NCBI GenBank assembly: GCA_963815325.1
Contig: CAWFGG010000009.1
Span: 186,001 to 250,000 of the forward strand
Source: JABDII01 sp963815325
GTDB lineage: Bacteria; Gemmatimonadota; Gemmatimonadetes; Gemmatimonadales; GWC2-71-9
Direction of reading: 5' to 3'
DNA: 64,000 nt
Below the pieces are notes generated by a model, which had not been told where the DNA came from, made no database searches, and worked only from the letters and a program-made list of their open reading frames with translations. Shown in pieces: positions 54,778 through 63,394 of this stretch. The number at the start of each line of letters is the position of its first letter. Position 1 is the first letter of the stretch. The translations under genes and the position numbers were made by a program.

Positions 54778-56631
54778 CTAGTCTGGTCCGGACCGCCCGG
54801 CCAGGCGGCGCGCGTCTCCAACCCGGGTCGTCACCCCCTGGCCATCGGCCCATTCGAGCAGCAGAATCAGCCATCTCCGGCTGAGTCCCAGCCGGTCTCG
54901 CAGCGCGGCCACGGTGATTTCTCCCCGGCCGCCCATGTCCGATAGGGTTGCGACGAAACCATCGAGGGCGGCCGCCGCGAAGTACCGGTCGCGCCCGACC
55001 GGCACCACCCGGCCCTGCCGGGCCGCGAGGCGAAGCACATCTGCCGCATCGCCTCGGCCGAGGCGCTGGCCCAACTCGGCCACGGTGGGCGGTGTCAGCC
55101 CCTCGGCCTCGAGATGGGCGACCACGCGATCGATCTCGCCCTGCCCTCCCGCTACCCTCGGCTCGAAGCCCGGTGCTCGCACGCGGCCGTCGGCGAACTC
55201 GATCCGGCCGGCCGCCGCCAATTTCGCAACCACCAACTCGGCAATCCAGGGTGCCGCGCCGAGTCTGCCTTTCAGGTCCTGAAGCGGGATGCCGACATCC
55301 GCGGGGTTACTGCGATGGTAGTCATCGAGCTGAGCCATCGCGCGACGCTCTGCGCGCTCGACCGTAGTGCGTTCCACCCAGTGCTCACCGGCACGCTCCA
55401 GACTCGAGAGGCCCAGCGCGACCCGCGCACATTCCGGCTCGCGGAGTCCCAACACGATGGGCAATTCCGCGTGTGCGATCCCGCCGGGCCTCCTGGCGGC
55501 CAAGCCACCCAGCCGGACGGCCGGGTCGCTCGACTCGAGTGAGACAGGCCAGATCGTCCGCCGCGGCGGCGGCGTTGGGTCGACGATCCGGCCTCCCCCG
55601 ATCGTTGCGACGGGGCTGTAGGATCTGACCACAAACCGGTCGCCGCCCCGCGCGACCACGGTGGACTCGAGCGCGAGGCGTGCGAGGACCGCATGGCCCG
55701 GCTCCAGTGTGTCCCTTGGGTAGACCCGTCCGAGTACCTCCTGAGTACCCAGGTGGATCCTGACGCGGGTTCGCGGACGGAGTGCCCGAGGGGCGCCGGG
55801 TGAAAGGGTGATGTGCACGTCGATGGCGGAGCTCGGGCGCCATGGCAAGGCGTCGGTGACGATCGCATCGCCGCGACGGATGAGGCCGCGATCGACTCCG
55901 GCCAGCCCGATCGCGGTGCGAGCCCGCGGCCGCGTTTCACGAACGGCCTCCCCGAAGTGTTCCAGCGAACGGACGCGTGCGGCGTGGCCGGCGGGAACCA
56001 CCTGTACCGTGTCGCCAACCGCGAGCCGTCCGGACCAGATGGTGCCCGTGACCACGGTGCCGACGCCGGCCACCGAGAACGCGCGATCGATCGGCATCCG
56101 GAACGCGTCCCCCTCGCTCCGTGGCTCGAGGACTGTCCCAGCCTGCCGGATCGCATCGCGGAGCGGGTCCATCCCCTCGCCAGTGCGCGGTGAGACGATC
56201 AACGGCGGTCCGAACTCGATGGGCGACGCCGTGAGTCGTTCCTGGACCTCACCGGCCACGAGTTCCGCCCACTCGCGCTCGACCAGGTCGGCCTTGGTTA
56301 CCACCGGAATGCCGCGCCGAATGCCCAGTTGCTCCACGATCAGGAGGTGCTCGAGCGTTTGCGGCATGATCCCTTCATCGGCAGCCACCACCAGCAGGAC
56401 CAGATCGATCCCGGTCGCTCCGGCCACCATGGTGCGAACAAAGTCCTCGTGCCCGGGCACGTCGATGATGCCGGCCGTCTGCCCGTTACCCAGGCCCAAC
56501 GGAGCGAAGTTGAGATCGATGGTAATGCCGCGCCGGCGTTCCTCGGCCAGTCGGTCCATCGAGCGCCCGGTAAGAGCTTCCACCAGCATGCTCTTACCGT
56601 GATCGATGTGGCCCGCGGTGCCGATGATCAT
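54778..56631 (-). CDS. selB: Selenocysteine-specific translation elongation factor (SelB)
   Basis: 617-residue GTPase that carries Sec-tRNA(Sec) to UGA codons marked by a SECIS hairpin. It starts at ATG 56631, overlapping the recO stop (ATGA). The G domain has MIIGTAGHIDHGKSMLVEAL (G1), RGITIDL (G2), IIDVPGHEDFVRTMVAGATG (G3) and VVTKADL (G4). Domains II and III follow (RAFSVAGVGTVVTGTIWSGR, RIHLGTQEVLGRVYP). The C-terminal 220 residues are winged-helix repeats that bind the SECIS, ending in LRDRLGLSRRWLILLLEWAD. The length matches E. coli SelB. Its presence means this organism very likely uses selenocysteine; selA, selC and selD are not in the window. Confidence 0.95.
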   Translation of the reverse strand: MIIGTAGHIDHGKSMLVEALTGRSMDRLAEERRRGITIDLNFAPLGLGNGQTAGIIDVPGHEDFVRTMVAGATGIDLVLLVVAADEGIMPQTLEHLLIVEQLGIRRGIPVVTKADLVEREWAELVAGEVQERLTASPIEFGPPLIVSPRTGEGMDPLRDAIRQAGTVLEPRSEGDAFRMPIDRAFSVAGVGTVVTGTIWSGRLAVGDTVQVVPAGHAARVRSLEHFGEAVRETRPRARTAIGLAGVDRGLIRRGDAIVTDALPWRPSSAIDVHITLSPGAPRALRPRTRVRIHLGTQEVLGRVYPRDTLEPGHAVLARLALESTVVARGGDRFVVRSYSPVATIGGGRIVDPTPPPRRTIWPVSLESSDPAVRLGGLAARRPGGIAHAELPIVLGLREPECARVALGLSSLERAGEHWVERTTVERAERRAMAQLDDYHRSNPADVGIPLQDLKGRLGAAPWIAELVVAKLAAAGRIEFADGRVRAPGFEPRVAGGQGEIDRVVAHLEAEGLTPPTVAELGQRLGRGDAADVLRLAARQGRVVPVGRDRYFAAAALDGFVATLSDMGGRGEITVAALRDRLGLSRRWLILLLEWADGQGVTTRVGDARRLAGRSGPD

Positions 56632-57389
56632 GCCCGCGCGGCCTCTTGATTGGTCCAAAACTTGAGCGCCGGCAACTCCGCCCCATCGGCCACGTGATAC
56701 CGGATGTACCGATCGAGGAGCCTGCGATGTGACTTCCCGTGGCGCGCGTCCAGGTCAGGCAATCCGGTGCCCGACGAAATGAGCGAGTAGAGTGCCGTTC
56801 GATCACTGGCCCCCAGTCGAGTCACCGCCACTGCGCGCGCGCACTTGGCGCACACGGCGCCCCCCTCGGCCGCGCTGAAGAGCAGGGCGCCACTCCCGTC
56901 GAGCGGCGTCCCGTCCCTGGCGCACCGGTCGAGCGACGGGGCGAATCCCAATTCGCTCACCAGGCGCCACAGCATGCTGATGGCAACGGCCTCGACCGCC
57001 TCGATCGGCGCCGTCTCCAGCACCGACAGGGCACCGCCAAGCAGGTCGAAGCTCTCCGGATGCGGCGCGGCTGGGGCAAACCGGATCATCAATTCGGCCA
57101 ACGCGACGGCGGCCGCGTACCGGTCGAGCGAGGCCGCGAGGACACTGCGGAGGTGGGTGAGTTCGAATTCTCCGAGCGTGTGGAGATCGCGGTGTTCGCT
57201 CAGATAGATGTCGGCAATCCCGTCGCTCAGCGGCTGGAGCGAGGCCCCGAAGCGGCTCTTCGGCCGGAACGCACCCTTGGCGATGACGCTGAGGACGCCC
57301 GCATCCCTGGTGGCCAGCCGCACGATCTTCGAGGTCTCCCGGTATCGCATGGTCGAGAGGATGATCGCGGCGGTCGAAATGCGGCGCAG
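56628..57389 (-). CDS. recO: DNA repair protein RecO
   Basis: About 253 residues; recombination mediator acting with RecR to load RecA at gaps. The N-terminal OB fold is AIILSTMRYRETSKIVRLAT, GVLSVIAKGAFRPKSRFGAS and LQPLSDGIADIYLSEHRDL. The zinc-finger Cys pairs are DRCARDGTPL and AVCAKCARA. Homology begins upstream of ATG 57350, and GGGAGGAG lies four to five bases before CTG 57389, so a CTG start is proposed. The upstream gene ends at 57391 and selB overlaps downstream, giving a tight operon. Confidence 0.85.
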   Translation of the reverse strand: MRRISTAAIILSTMRYRETSKIVRLATRDAGVLSVIAKGAFRPKSRFGASLQPLSDGIADIYLSEHRDLHTLGEFELTHLRSVLAASLDRYAAAVALAELMIRFAPAAPHPESFDLLGGALSVLETAPIEAVEAVAISMLWRLVSELGFAPSLDRCARDGTPLDGSGALLFSAAEGGAVCAKCARAVAVTRLGASDRTALYSLISSGTGLPDLDARHGKSHRRLLDRYIRYHVADGAELPALKFWTNQEAARA

Positions 57390-57390
57390 G

Positions 57391-58446
57391 CTACTCCTCC
57401 CTCTGAAACCGGGTGACCACCAGAGCGACCGGACAGCGGCCCACTGGAATCGTCCGGATATCGACGAAGGCCTCATCCAGGACTCGAACCGCGCCCGTGG
57501 AAGGACCGGTGCAGGCGCCGGGTTCGAGCGCATAGATGCGGCCGCGGCTGTCTGTGTCGACGCCGACGATTCCCGGAATGTCGACTCCTTCACCCTCGCC
57601 GCGGACAACCGTTCGCAAACGCACATCGAATTCCATGAGGCCCTGGGTCGGGGAGCTGACGAAGAGACGATCGCCGCCGTCGGTGGCGATTGGTCCCGGG
57701 AGGAGGCCGAATCCTCCAAAGTTTGCCACTTCCTCGCGTCTGACCGGATCGACAATCGACAATCGCGCCTCCGCGGTGGCGGACCCCGCGTTCATGACGT
57801 AGAGCAGCCCGTCTCCGGCGACGGCGGCATACTGCGCGTTGCCGGGACCAGGCAGCGCAATGGAGTCGCCTCCGCTTGCCGGCAGGTTCAGAATCGGATC
57901 AACCACGCTGATCCAGCTTTCGCCGGCGACACATGGTGCGGGCGGTAGGCCGCACCGTGTCAGATTGCCGTTCAGCACGAAGAGCCGGCCGCGGGTGAAG
58001 AGCAGTCCCTGCGGATAGGACCCGATCGTGAGCGGCGCCTGCGCACCGGTGCGGTAGTTGACTCGTACGATGTCGCCGACGCTCGGGATTGCTACGTAGG
58101 CGAGGGAATCATCCACGATGGCCACAGCTGTGGGTTGAGATCCCGATGGCAGTTGGATCGTGCCCGTCACGCGTGGCGCCTGGAGATCGATCACCAACAG
58201 CACCGCATCCGATGGCGAGAGCGCAAGCAGACGATCGTCCAGCGCGGCGACGGCCTCCACATCGGCCACCCCCAGCGCGAGGGTCGTGCCGCTGGTCGGA
58301 GCGCCCACCGGGATCAGGCTCAGGGACCCGTCGGTTCGATTGGCCACCACGAGGATCTCTTCCGGAGGCGGCAATGGCGGGAAGGGATCCGCGCAGCCGA
58401 CGAGGACGGCGGCTGCCAGGAGGGCCTGAAAGCGGAAACGAGGCAT
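57391..58446 (-). CDS. Beta-propeller lipoprotein in the cobalamin operon, BtuG-like by context
   Basis: 351 residues from ATG 58446. The N-terminus FQALLAAAVLVGCADPFPPL is a lipoprotein signal with lipobox LVGC. The rest shows six to seven repeated blades with IPVG, LLVIDL, GSQPTAVAIVDDSLAYVA, PQGLLFTRGRLFVLN, LYVMNAGSATAEARLSIVD and RIYALEPG units, i.e. a YncE/YVTN-like propeller. It sits 43 bases after btuB. In Bacteroides the surface propeller lipoprotein BtuG captures B12 and hands it to BtuB; this gene has the same position, fold and surface signal. Direct sequence homology to BtuG is not established here. Confidence 0.7.
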   Translation of the reverse strand: MPRFRFQALLAAAVLVGCADPFPPLPPPEEILVVANRTDGSLSLIPVGAPTSGTTLALGVADVEAVAALDDRLLALSPSDAVLLVIDLQAPRVTGTIQLPSGSQPTAVAIVDDSLAYVAIPSVGDIVRVNYRTGAQAPLTIGSYPQGLLFTRGRLFVLNGNLTRCGLPPAPCVAGESWISVVDPILNLPASGGDSIALPGPGNAQYAAVAGDGLLYVMNAGSATAEARLSIVDPVRREEVANFGGFGLLPGPIATDGGDRLFVSSPTQGLMEFDVRLRTVVRGEGEGVDIPGIVGVDTDSRGRIYALEPGACTGPSTGAVRVLDEAFVDIRTIPVGRCPVALVVTRFQREE

Positions 58447-58489
58447 CGAGCTCGGTGGTAGGAGTTGGTCGAAATCTACCTGCTCGGCG

Positions 58490-60499
58490 CTAGAACAGGA
58501 GTGCAGCCCCAAGCGACACGGTGCGCCCCCTACCCGGGAAGCCTTTCACGGTTTCGTACGCCTCGTCGAGCACATTCTCGATCCGAAGCGTCGCGGAAAG
58601 GCCGGGACGGCCCGGGCGGCTGGAAAGGATCTCCACCAAGCCGCTCGCATCGAGCGTCGTGTACGAAGGAAGCTCGATACGCACCGAGGCGAAATCCTCA
58701 AACGCGAGATCGTCTCTCGCACCAACATGATTCAAGCGGAGCGAAACCCTGGCCCCCCAGCCGAGCCTGGCTGAACCGGCCACTTGAACGGCGTGGGCGG
58801 GCCGGCGGACCAGCGGCCGGCCGAGCTCGAATGCCGTCCCAGGGGCTGGATTGGCACCGGGATCGGTCGTTTCCGAGTGCAGATAGGTGTACTGACCGGA
58901 GATTGAAAGGTCCGCTCGCGGGGCCACGGAGATACCGGCCTCCACCCCCCGGGCGAGTGCCTGCGGCAGGTTCTGGTAGGTCGGCAGACCCGGCTCCGCA
59001 AAGACGTACTGGACCAAGTCGCGAAACCGCTGGTCGAAGTAATCGGCCCAGACCACCACCCGCCCGTCCCACGCACGTTGCTCCGCTCCAATTTCCCAAC
59101 TGATCGACCGCTCGGGCTCCAGAGCCGGATTGCCGACCTCATAGGGGGCATCGGCAAAGTGCTCTGCGAAGGTCGGCGCCTTGAAGCCGGTCCCGATCGA
59201 GGCGCGGAGCCGCGTTTCCGGACCCACTCGATACATCGCCCCGGCGCGGTAGGTGAAGAACGAGCCGAACGCATCGTTCTCATCCAGGCGCACGCCGAGG
59301 TGGAGACTGGCCGGAAAACTGAAATCGAGCAGGCCCTGTACATAGAGGCCCAGATTCCGGCGGGTTGCATCGACCGGCTCGGATTGCTCCCGCTCGATCC
59401 CTGCCCCAAAGTTGGAAGTGGCGTCACCGCTTTGCCGCTCCCGATCGATATCGAGTGTCGTTCCCGCCGTGATCAAGAGCGGTCGAATGGCGAGGACATT
59501 GACTCGCGCATCGATACTCTGCCGGACCATCTTGGACGCACGGGTCGAGGCGAACGCATAGCCGACGGTGTCGGCCGGATGATCGGGCCGGTCATCGAAC
59601 CCGCCGTCGACGGCGTATCGGGTCAGGGTGAGCAGTCCCTCGACGTCGGACCCCAGCTGCCTCGCGACTTCCAGGCTCAGCGCCCAGGATTGATCGAAGG
59701 AGAACTGGTTGCTGTCCGACGGCACCCCGGCCCCGTCGGTGGGAAAATGAACGGTGTTGTCGTCGAATCGAGCGGTAAGGATGGCGTGGGTGTGGCCATC
59801 CAAGGCGGCTCGAAACACCCCGCTCCCAACGGTGTTGGCGTAATCGCTATTGAAGGCGGCGGTGCCGTTGGTCGTGAAGCGCGACCCTGCCAGCGCGTAA
59901 CTCACCCGCGCGTCACCATTGCCGCCTGAGATTCTGCCACCAACGGCCGCGCTGCCGAAGGTTCCCGCCGTCGCGTTGACCGCGGCATCGATCCCCGGGC
60001 GGCCCCGCTTGGTGAAGATCTGCACGACTCCGGTCACCGCATCCGACCCGTACAAGACACTGGTCGGTCCGCGGACAACCTCAATTCGATCCACGTTATC
60101 CGTGGTCAGATTCGCGAGATTGAACGCGCCGCCCGGCATGTTGAGCGCCACCCCGTCCATCAGGATCTTGACGTAGTCGCTCTCCCCTCCTCGGAGGAAG
60201 AGCGAGGTGACTCCCCCGTACGACCCCACAGGGACGACCGCCGCACCCGGGATGTCCCGGAGCGCATCGCTCACGAACCGGATTCCGCGGTTCGCCAATT
60301 CGTCGCCCGAGATGACCGTGACGGCGGCGGTGAGCGATCCGGGCGAGAGCGGCACCCGAGTCGCCGTCGCCACGAGATCCTCGAGCTCGACAGTATCGCG
60401 CACCACCTGCTGCGCCTGCACCGCGTGCGCCGCGCCGGCTGCGAAGATGATCACATGCGGAATCAGGCGCACGGCGCTGCGGTCGACAAGCCGCATCAT
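58490..60499 (-). CDS. btuB: TonB-dependent outer-membrane cobalamin receptor BtuB
   Basis: 669 residues from ATG 60499, overlapping the end of btuD. Signal peptide IPHVIIFAAGAAHAVQAQ. The TonB box/plug begins RDTVELEDLVATATRVPLSP, with ISGDELANRGIRFVSDALRD, MDGVALNMPGGAFNLANL and IEVVRGPTSVLYGSDAVTGV, typical of BtuB plugs. The 22-strand barrel ends in GRGRTVSLGAALLF with a terminal aromatic residue. It imports B12-type corrinoids using TonB energy. The operon is under a cobalamin riboswitch. Confidence 0.92.
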   Translation of the reverse strand: MMRLVDRSAVRLIPHVIIFAAGAAHAVQAQQVVRDTVELEDLVATATRVPLSPGSLTAAVTVISGDELANRGIRFVSDALRDIPGAAVVPVGSYGGVTSLFLRGGESDYVKILMDGVALNMPGGAFNLANLTTDNVDRIEVVRGPTSVLYGSDAVTGVVQIFTKRGRPGIDAAVNATAGTFGSAAVGGRISGGNGDARVSYALAGSRFTTNGTAAFNSDYANTVGSGVFRAALDGHTHAILTARFDDNTVHFPTDGAGVPSDSNQFSFDQSWALSLEVARQLGSDVEGLLTLTRYAVDGGFDDRPDHPADTVGYAFASTRASKMVRQSIDARVNVLAIRPLLITAGTTLDIDRERQSGDATSNFGAGIEREQSEPVDATRRNLGLYVQGLLDFSFPASLHLGVRLDENDAFGSFFTYRAGAMYRVGPETRLRASIGTGFKAPTFAEHFADAPYEVGNPALEPERSISWEIGAEQRAWDGRVVVWADYFDQRFRDLVQYVFAEPGLPTYQNLPQALARGVEAGISVAPRADLSISGQYTYLHSETTDPGANPAPGTAFELGRPLVRRPAHAVQVAGSARLGWGARVSLRLNHVGARDDLAFEDFASVRIELPSYTTLDASGLVEILSSRPGRPGLSATLRIENVLDEAYETVKGFPGRGRTVSLGAALLF

Positions 60500-61284
60500 G
60501 CCCGCTCTCCGGGGCGAAGGGGAATGACTTGCGGCGATCCGTCGATCCATGCCGTGACGGCGATCGGCCATTCGAACACCGCCTCGACCGTCTGGGCCGT
60601 GAGAACAGATTCGGGCGAGCCTTCGGCCACGACCCGACCGTGGTCTAACAGCAACAGCCGATCGGCGAACCGCGCCGCCAAGTTGAGTTGATGGGTCACG
60701 AGAATGCCGGCCAGGCCACCATCGACCAGCACGCGAACGAGCTCGAGCACTTCCATCTCGTGGCGGACATCGAGTGCCGAGGTCGGCTCGTCGAGCACCA
60801 GCGCAGCGGGCTCTTGGGCCAGCGCGCGTGCCACCCGGACGCGCTGCCACTCGCCACCGGACAAGGTGTCTACGTGTCGAGTCCTGAGATCGGTTACATC
60901 ACAGCGCGCCATGGCCTGCTCGACGGCGGCCCGGTCGCCTGCGCCCGGAGGCGCGAGCGGTCCCAACCTGGCGTAGCGGCCCAGCATGACGGCCTCCTCC
61001 ACACGAAGCGGGAACATGCTTTCCTCTCGTTGGGTCACGACCCCGATGACCCGTGCCAGCTCCGAACGGCGCCACTGGTCGATTGGCCTGCCCTGCACCA
61101 GCCCCTGACCGCTGGTCGGGTCCACCAGGCCGAGCAATCCGCGGAGCAGTGTCGTCTTACCGCTGCCGTTCGGTCCCACGATCGCGAGCAGCTCTCCCGG
61201 CCCAACGGCACACGACACTCCGTCGAGCACCGGGCGCAGGGAGCCCGGGTACTGGACGGTGATACCCTTCGCCTCGAGGATCAT
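60496..61284 (-). CDS. btuD: Cobalamin ABC transporter ATP-binding protein
   Basis: 262 residues. Walker A is LAIVGPNGSGKTTLLRGLLG, Q-loop GVVTQREESMFPLRVEEAV, signature VDTLSGGEWQRVRVARALAQ, Walker B ALVLDEPTSALDVRHEME, and switch His ILVTHQLNLAARF. This is the FecE/BtuD class used with FecCD-type permeases. Start ATG 61284 overlaps the permease stop by four bases, and its own stop overlaps btuB. Confidence 0.92.
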   Translation of the reverse strand: MILEAKGITVQYPGSLRPVLDGVSCAVGPGELLAIVGPNGSGKTTLLRGLLGLVDPTSGQGLVQGRPIDQWRRSELARVIGVVTQREESMFPLRVEEAVMLGRYARLGPLAPPGAGDRAAVEQAMARCDVTDLRTRHVDTLSGGEWQRVRVARALAQEPAALVLDEPTSALDVRHEMEVLELVRVLVDGGLAGILVTHQLNLAARFADRLLLLDHGRVVAEGSPESVLTAQTVEAVFEWPIAVTAWIDGSPQVIPLRPGERA

Positions 61285-62255
61285 GTCAGGGTTCGCCTCA
61301 GGAGCACGGCAAAGAGCGGAACGCCGACCAGTGCCGTAACGACGCCCACGGGAAGCTCGAGCGGGCGCAGGGCCGTGCGCGCAACCGTGTCGGTCAGCAC
61401 GAGGAACGACCCACCCACGAGAAAGACGACGGGCAGGAGTGGCCGATGGAGTGGCCCGAGGACCTGCCGGACCGCATGCGGCACCACCAATCCCACGAAC
61501 CCGATGATGCCGCACACAGCAACGCTCGCGGCGGTGAGCAATGCGGTGGTGCCGTAGATGATGCGCTTGGTCCGCTCGACATCGGCGCCCAGATGTTGGG
61601 CCGGCTCCTCGCCGAGCGCGAGGAGATCGAGCGAACGGGCGCTCGCGAGCAGCACCACCGTCGGCACGATGGCGTAGACACCGAAGATACCGAGCGTGCG
61701 CCAGGATGCGCCTCCCAGCCCGCCGAGGAGCCAGAGGAAGGCGTTCCGCAGTTCGGTTGCGTCCGAGAGGGCAATGATCGCGCTCATGAGCGCGCCGGCG
61801 AACGCGCCGACCACCACACCGGCCAGGAGCAGGATCCGGGGGTCGAGCCGGCGTCCGCTCACCAGGCTCAACCGATAGACCAGCGCAACGGCGCCAAGCG
61901 CGCCGACGAAGGCAGCCGCGGGCACCGCCCAGATCGATCCAATCCTCAGCGCCAGGGCCAACACCGCTCCCAGGCCCGCACCGCCCGACAGGCCCAGCAG
62001 ATACGGATCGGCCAGTGGATTGCGGATGAGCGCTTGGAGCGCCGCGCCGGAGAGCGCGAGCGTCCCGCCCACCGCAAAGGCGAGCAGCACGCGCGGAACC
62101 CGGAGCTGCCGAATGATGGCGCCGGCGTTGCCCTCTCCGTGCACCAATCCGTTCCACAGATCGGTCGGCCCCAGGGTCACCGCCCCGACCCCGACTCCAA
62201 CCGCGAGGCTCGCCACCACGACCGCGCCGAGCAGCACCCCCCAGGCCGGTTTCAT
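61281..62255 (-). CDS. btuC: Cobalamin ABC transporter permease (FecCD/BtuC family)
   Basis: 324-residue permease with about ten helices. Family segments are LRVPRVLLAFAVGGTLALSG, AALQALIRNPLADPYLLGLS, GGAGLGAVLALALR, LLAGVVVGAFAGALMSAIIA, GFVGLVVPHAVRQVLGPLH and GVVTALVGVPLFAVLLRRTL. It starts at ATG 62255 and overlaps btuF by four bases. It transports corrinoid through the inner membrane with BtuD. Confidence 0.93.
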   Translation of the reverse strand: MKPAWGVLLGAVVVASLAVGVGVGAVTLGPTDLWNGLVHGEGNAGAIIRQLRVPRVLLAFAVGGTLALSGAALQALIRNPLADPYLLGLSGGAGLGAVLALALRIGSIWAVPAAAFVGALGAVALVYRLSLVSGRRLDPRILLLAGVVVGAFAGALMSAIIALSDATELRNAFLWLLGGLGGASWRTLGIFGVYAIVPTVVLLASARSLDLLALGEEPAQHLGADVERTKRIIYGTTALLTAASVAVCGIIGFVGLVVPHAVRQVLGPLHRPLLPVVFLVGGSFLVLTDTVARTALRPLELPVGVVTALVGVPLFAVLLRRTLT

Positions 62256-63139
62256 CGGCGGAACGACCCGAGACTGTCGGCGAGTCGGTGAATGGCGCTC
62301 GGGGCCCGGGGTCCGGGGCGGCTGAATTCCGACCCGCCGATTCGAAGGAACCGCTGTTCCCGAACGGCCCGCACCGCCTTCCACTCCGGCCGATTGTCGA
62401 GGTCCGGCATCTCGTCCGCGAAGAGGAGAATGATGTCGGGATCGCGCTCGGCCACGGCCTCGATGCTCACCGGGCCCGACGCGACCGGCAGATCGTCAAA
62501 CACATTGCGACCGCCGGCACGCGCCACGATTTCGCTTTGGAAGCTGCCGCCGCCGATGGTCATCGGCGGCTGATCCCAGGCCAGGAGAAAGACCCGCGGC
62601 GCGGGATCGAGGCGGTACTGGGCGCCGTCGAGCGCCTGCTCGAACGCCCGGGCCACGGAATCGGCCTCGGCCGCTCTGCCCGTCAGTCGCCCAAGGAGTC
62701 GAACGTTCTTCGCCACCTGGTCCAAGCGGTCGGTGTTCAGCCTGAGGGCCGCGATACCCAGCTGCTCGAGGTGGGAGACGGCGGTGGCGTTCTGGGAGGA
62801 GTTGTAGAGCAAGACCAGGTCGGGACGCTGTGCGACCACCGCTTCGAGGTTGGGTCGCAGGCCGTCGCCCAAATTCGGGACGGACTCCGCTTCGGAGGGG
62901 AAATCACACCACGCCGTGCGTCCGACCACGTTGGGCCCCGCCCCGATGGCGAAGAGGAGCTCAGTGGTGGCCGGTATGAGCGAGACGACGCGCTCGGCCG
63001 GCCGCGACAGGGCGACCGAATCGCCGGCGTCATCGATGGCGCGCAAGTCGCCCGCGGCATGGGACGTGGGGCGGCACCCACCGATGGTGAGTAGCACGGC
63101 CAGTCCCAGGAACGAGCTGGCGTGTCGGAACCACAACAT
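62252..63139 (-). CDS. btuF: Cobalamin-binding lipoprotein, BtuF-like
   Basis: 295 residues from ATG 63139. Signal with lipobox LTIGGC. The periplasmic-binding fold of the helical-backbone class is visible: PAERVVSLIPATTELLFAIG, VVGRTAWCDFPSEAESVPNL, LEAVVAQRPDLVLLY, DTRLDQ-like middle helix and DPDIILLFADEMPDLDNRP. The TEL-FA block and W-C-D-F segment are typical of B12 binders. It delivers corrinoid to BtuCD. The first gene after the cobalamin riboswitch. Confidence 0.88.
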   Translation of the reverse strand: MLWFRHASSFLGLAVLLTIGGCRPTSHAAGDLRAIDDAGDSVALSRPAERVVSLIPATTELLFAIGAGPNVVGRTAWCDFPSEAESVPNLGDGLRPNLEAVVAQRPDLVLLYNSSQNATAVSHLEQLGIAALRLNTDRLDQVAKNVRLLGRLTGRAAEADSVARAFEQALDGAQYRLDPAPRVFLLAWDQPPMTIGGGSFQSEIVARAGGRNVFDDLPVASGPVSIEAVAERDPDIILLFADEMPDLDNRPEWKAVRAVREQRFLRIGGSEFSRPGPRAPSAIHRLADSLGSFRR

Positions 63140-63179
63140 AGAGCCGCCCATCCCGGGCGGGCGGAGATGGGCGCATGAA

Positions 63180-63196
63180 CGGTTCGCAGTGAACCG
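63180..63196 (-). promoter_or_regulatory. Hairpin between riboswitch and btuF
   Basis: CGGTTC and GAACCG form a 6-bp stem with a five-base loop (GCAGT on the plus strand). It lies between the cobalamin aptamer and the btuF start, about 40 bases upstream of the ATG, so it may be part of the expression platform. Confidence 0.4.
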
Positions 63197-63242
63197 GCTG
63201 GCCACCGTCCCCTCCCCCGAGGGTCAACGTGGTGGCGCGAAC

Positions 63243-63385
63243 GGAGAGGTCTCCTGGCTCCGGGCGCCCGCTCGCCTTCCCGGTTTCCCAGTGGCGTGAT
63301 GAGCGGGGTGCTAGTGCCCGATACAGTGGCGGGGCCGCGCCGGACTTGCACCGGCTTCCGTGGATCCGCGTTCGCGTCGAGTTGT
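63243..63385 (-). ncRNA. Cobalamin (B12) riboswitch
   Basis: On the minus strand the conserved core reads ACGGAAGCCGGTGCAAGTCC, then GGCCCCGCCACTGTA (B12 box region), then CACGCCACTGGGAA, GGGAAGGCG and GAGCCAGGAGACC. These match the GGTGCnAnTCC, CCCGCnACTGT and GCCAGGAGACC signatures of cobalamin riboswitches in the correct order and spacing. It sits about 105 bases upstream of btuF, so binding of adenosyl- or another cobalamin should reduce expression of the whole uptake operon. The 5' boundary is approximate. Confidence 0.93.
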
Positions 63386-63394
63386 GCTTCGAGT

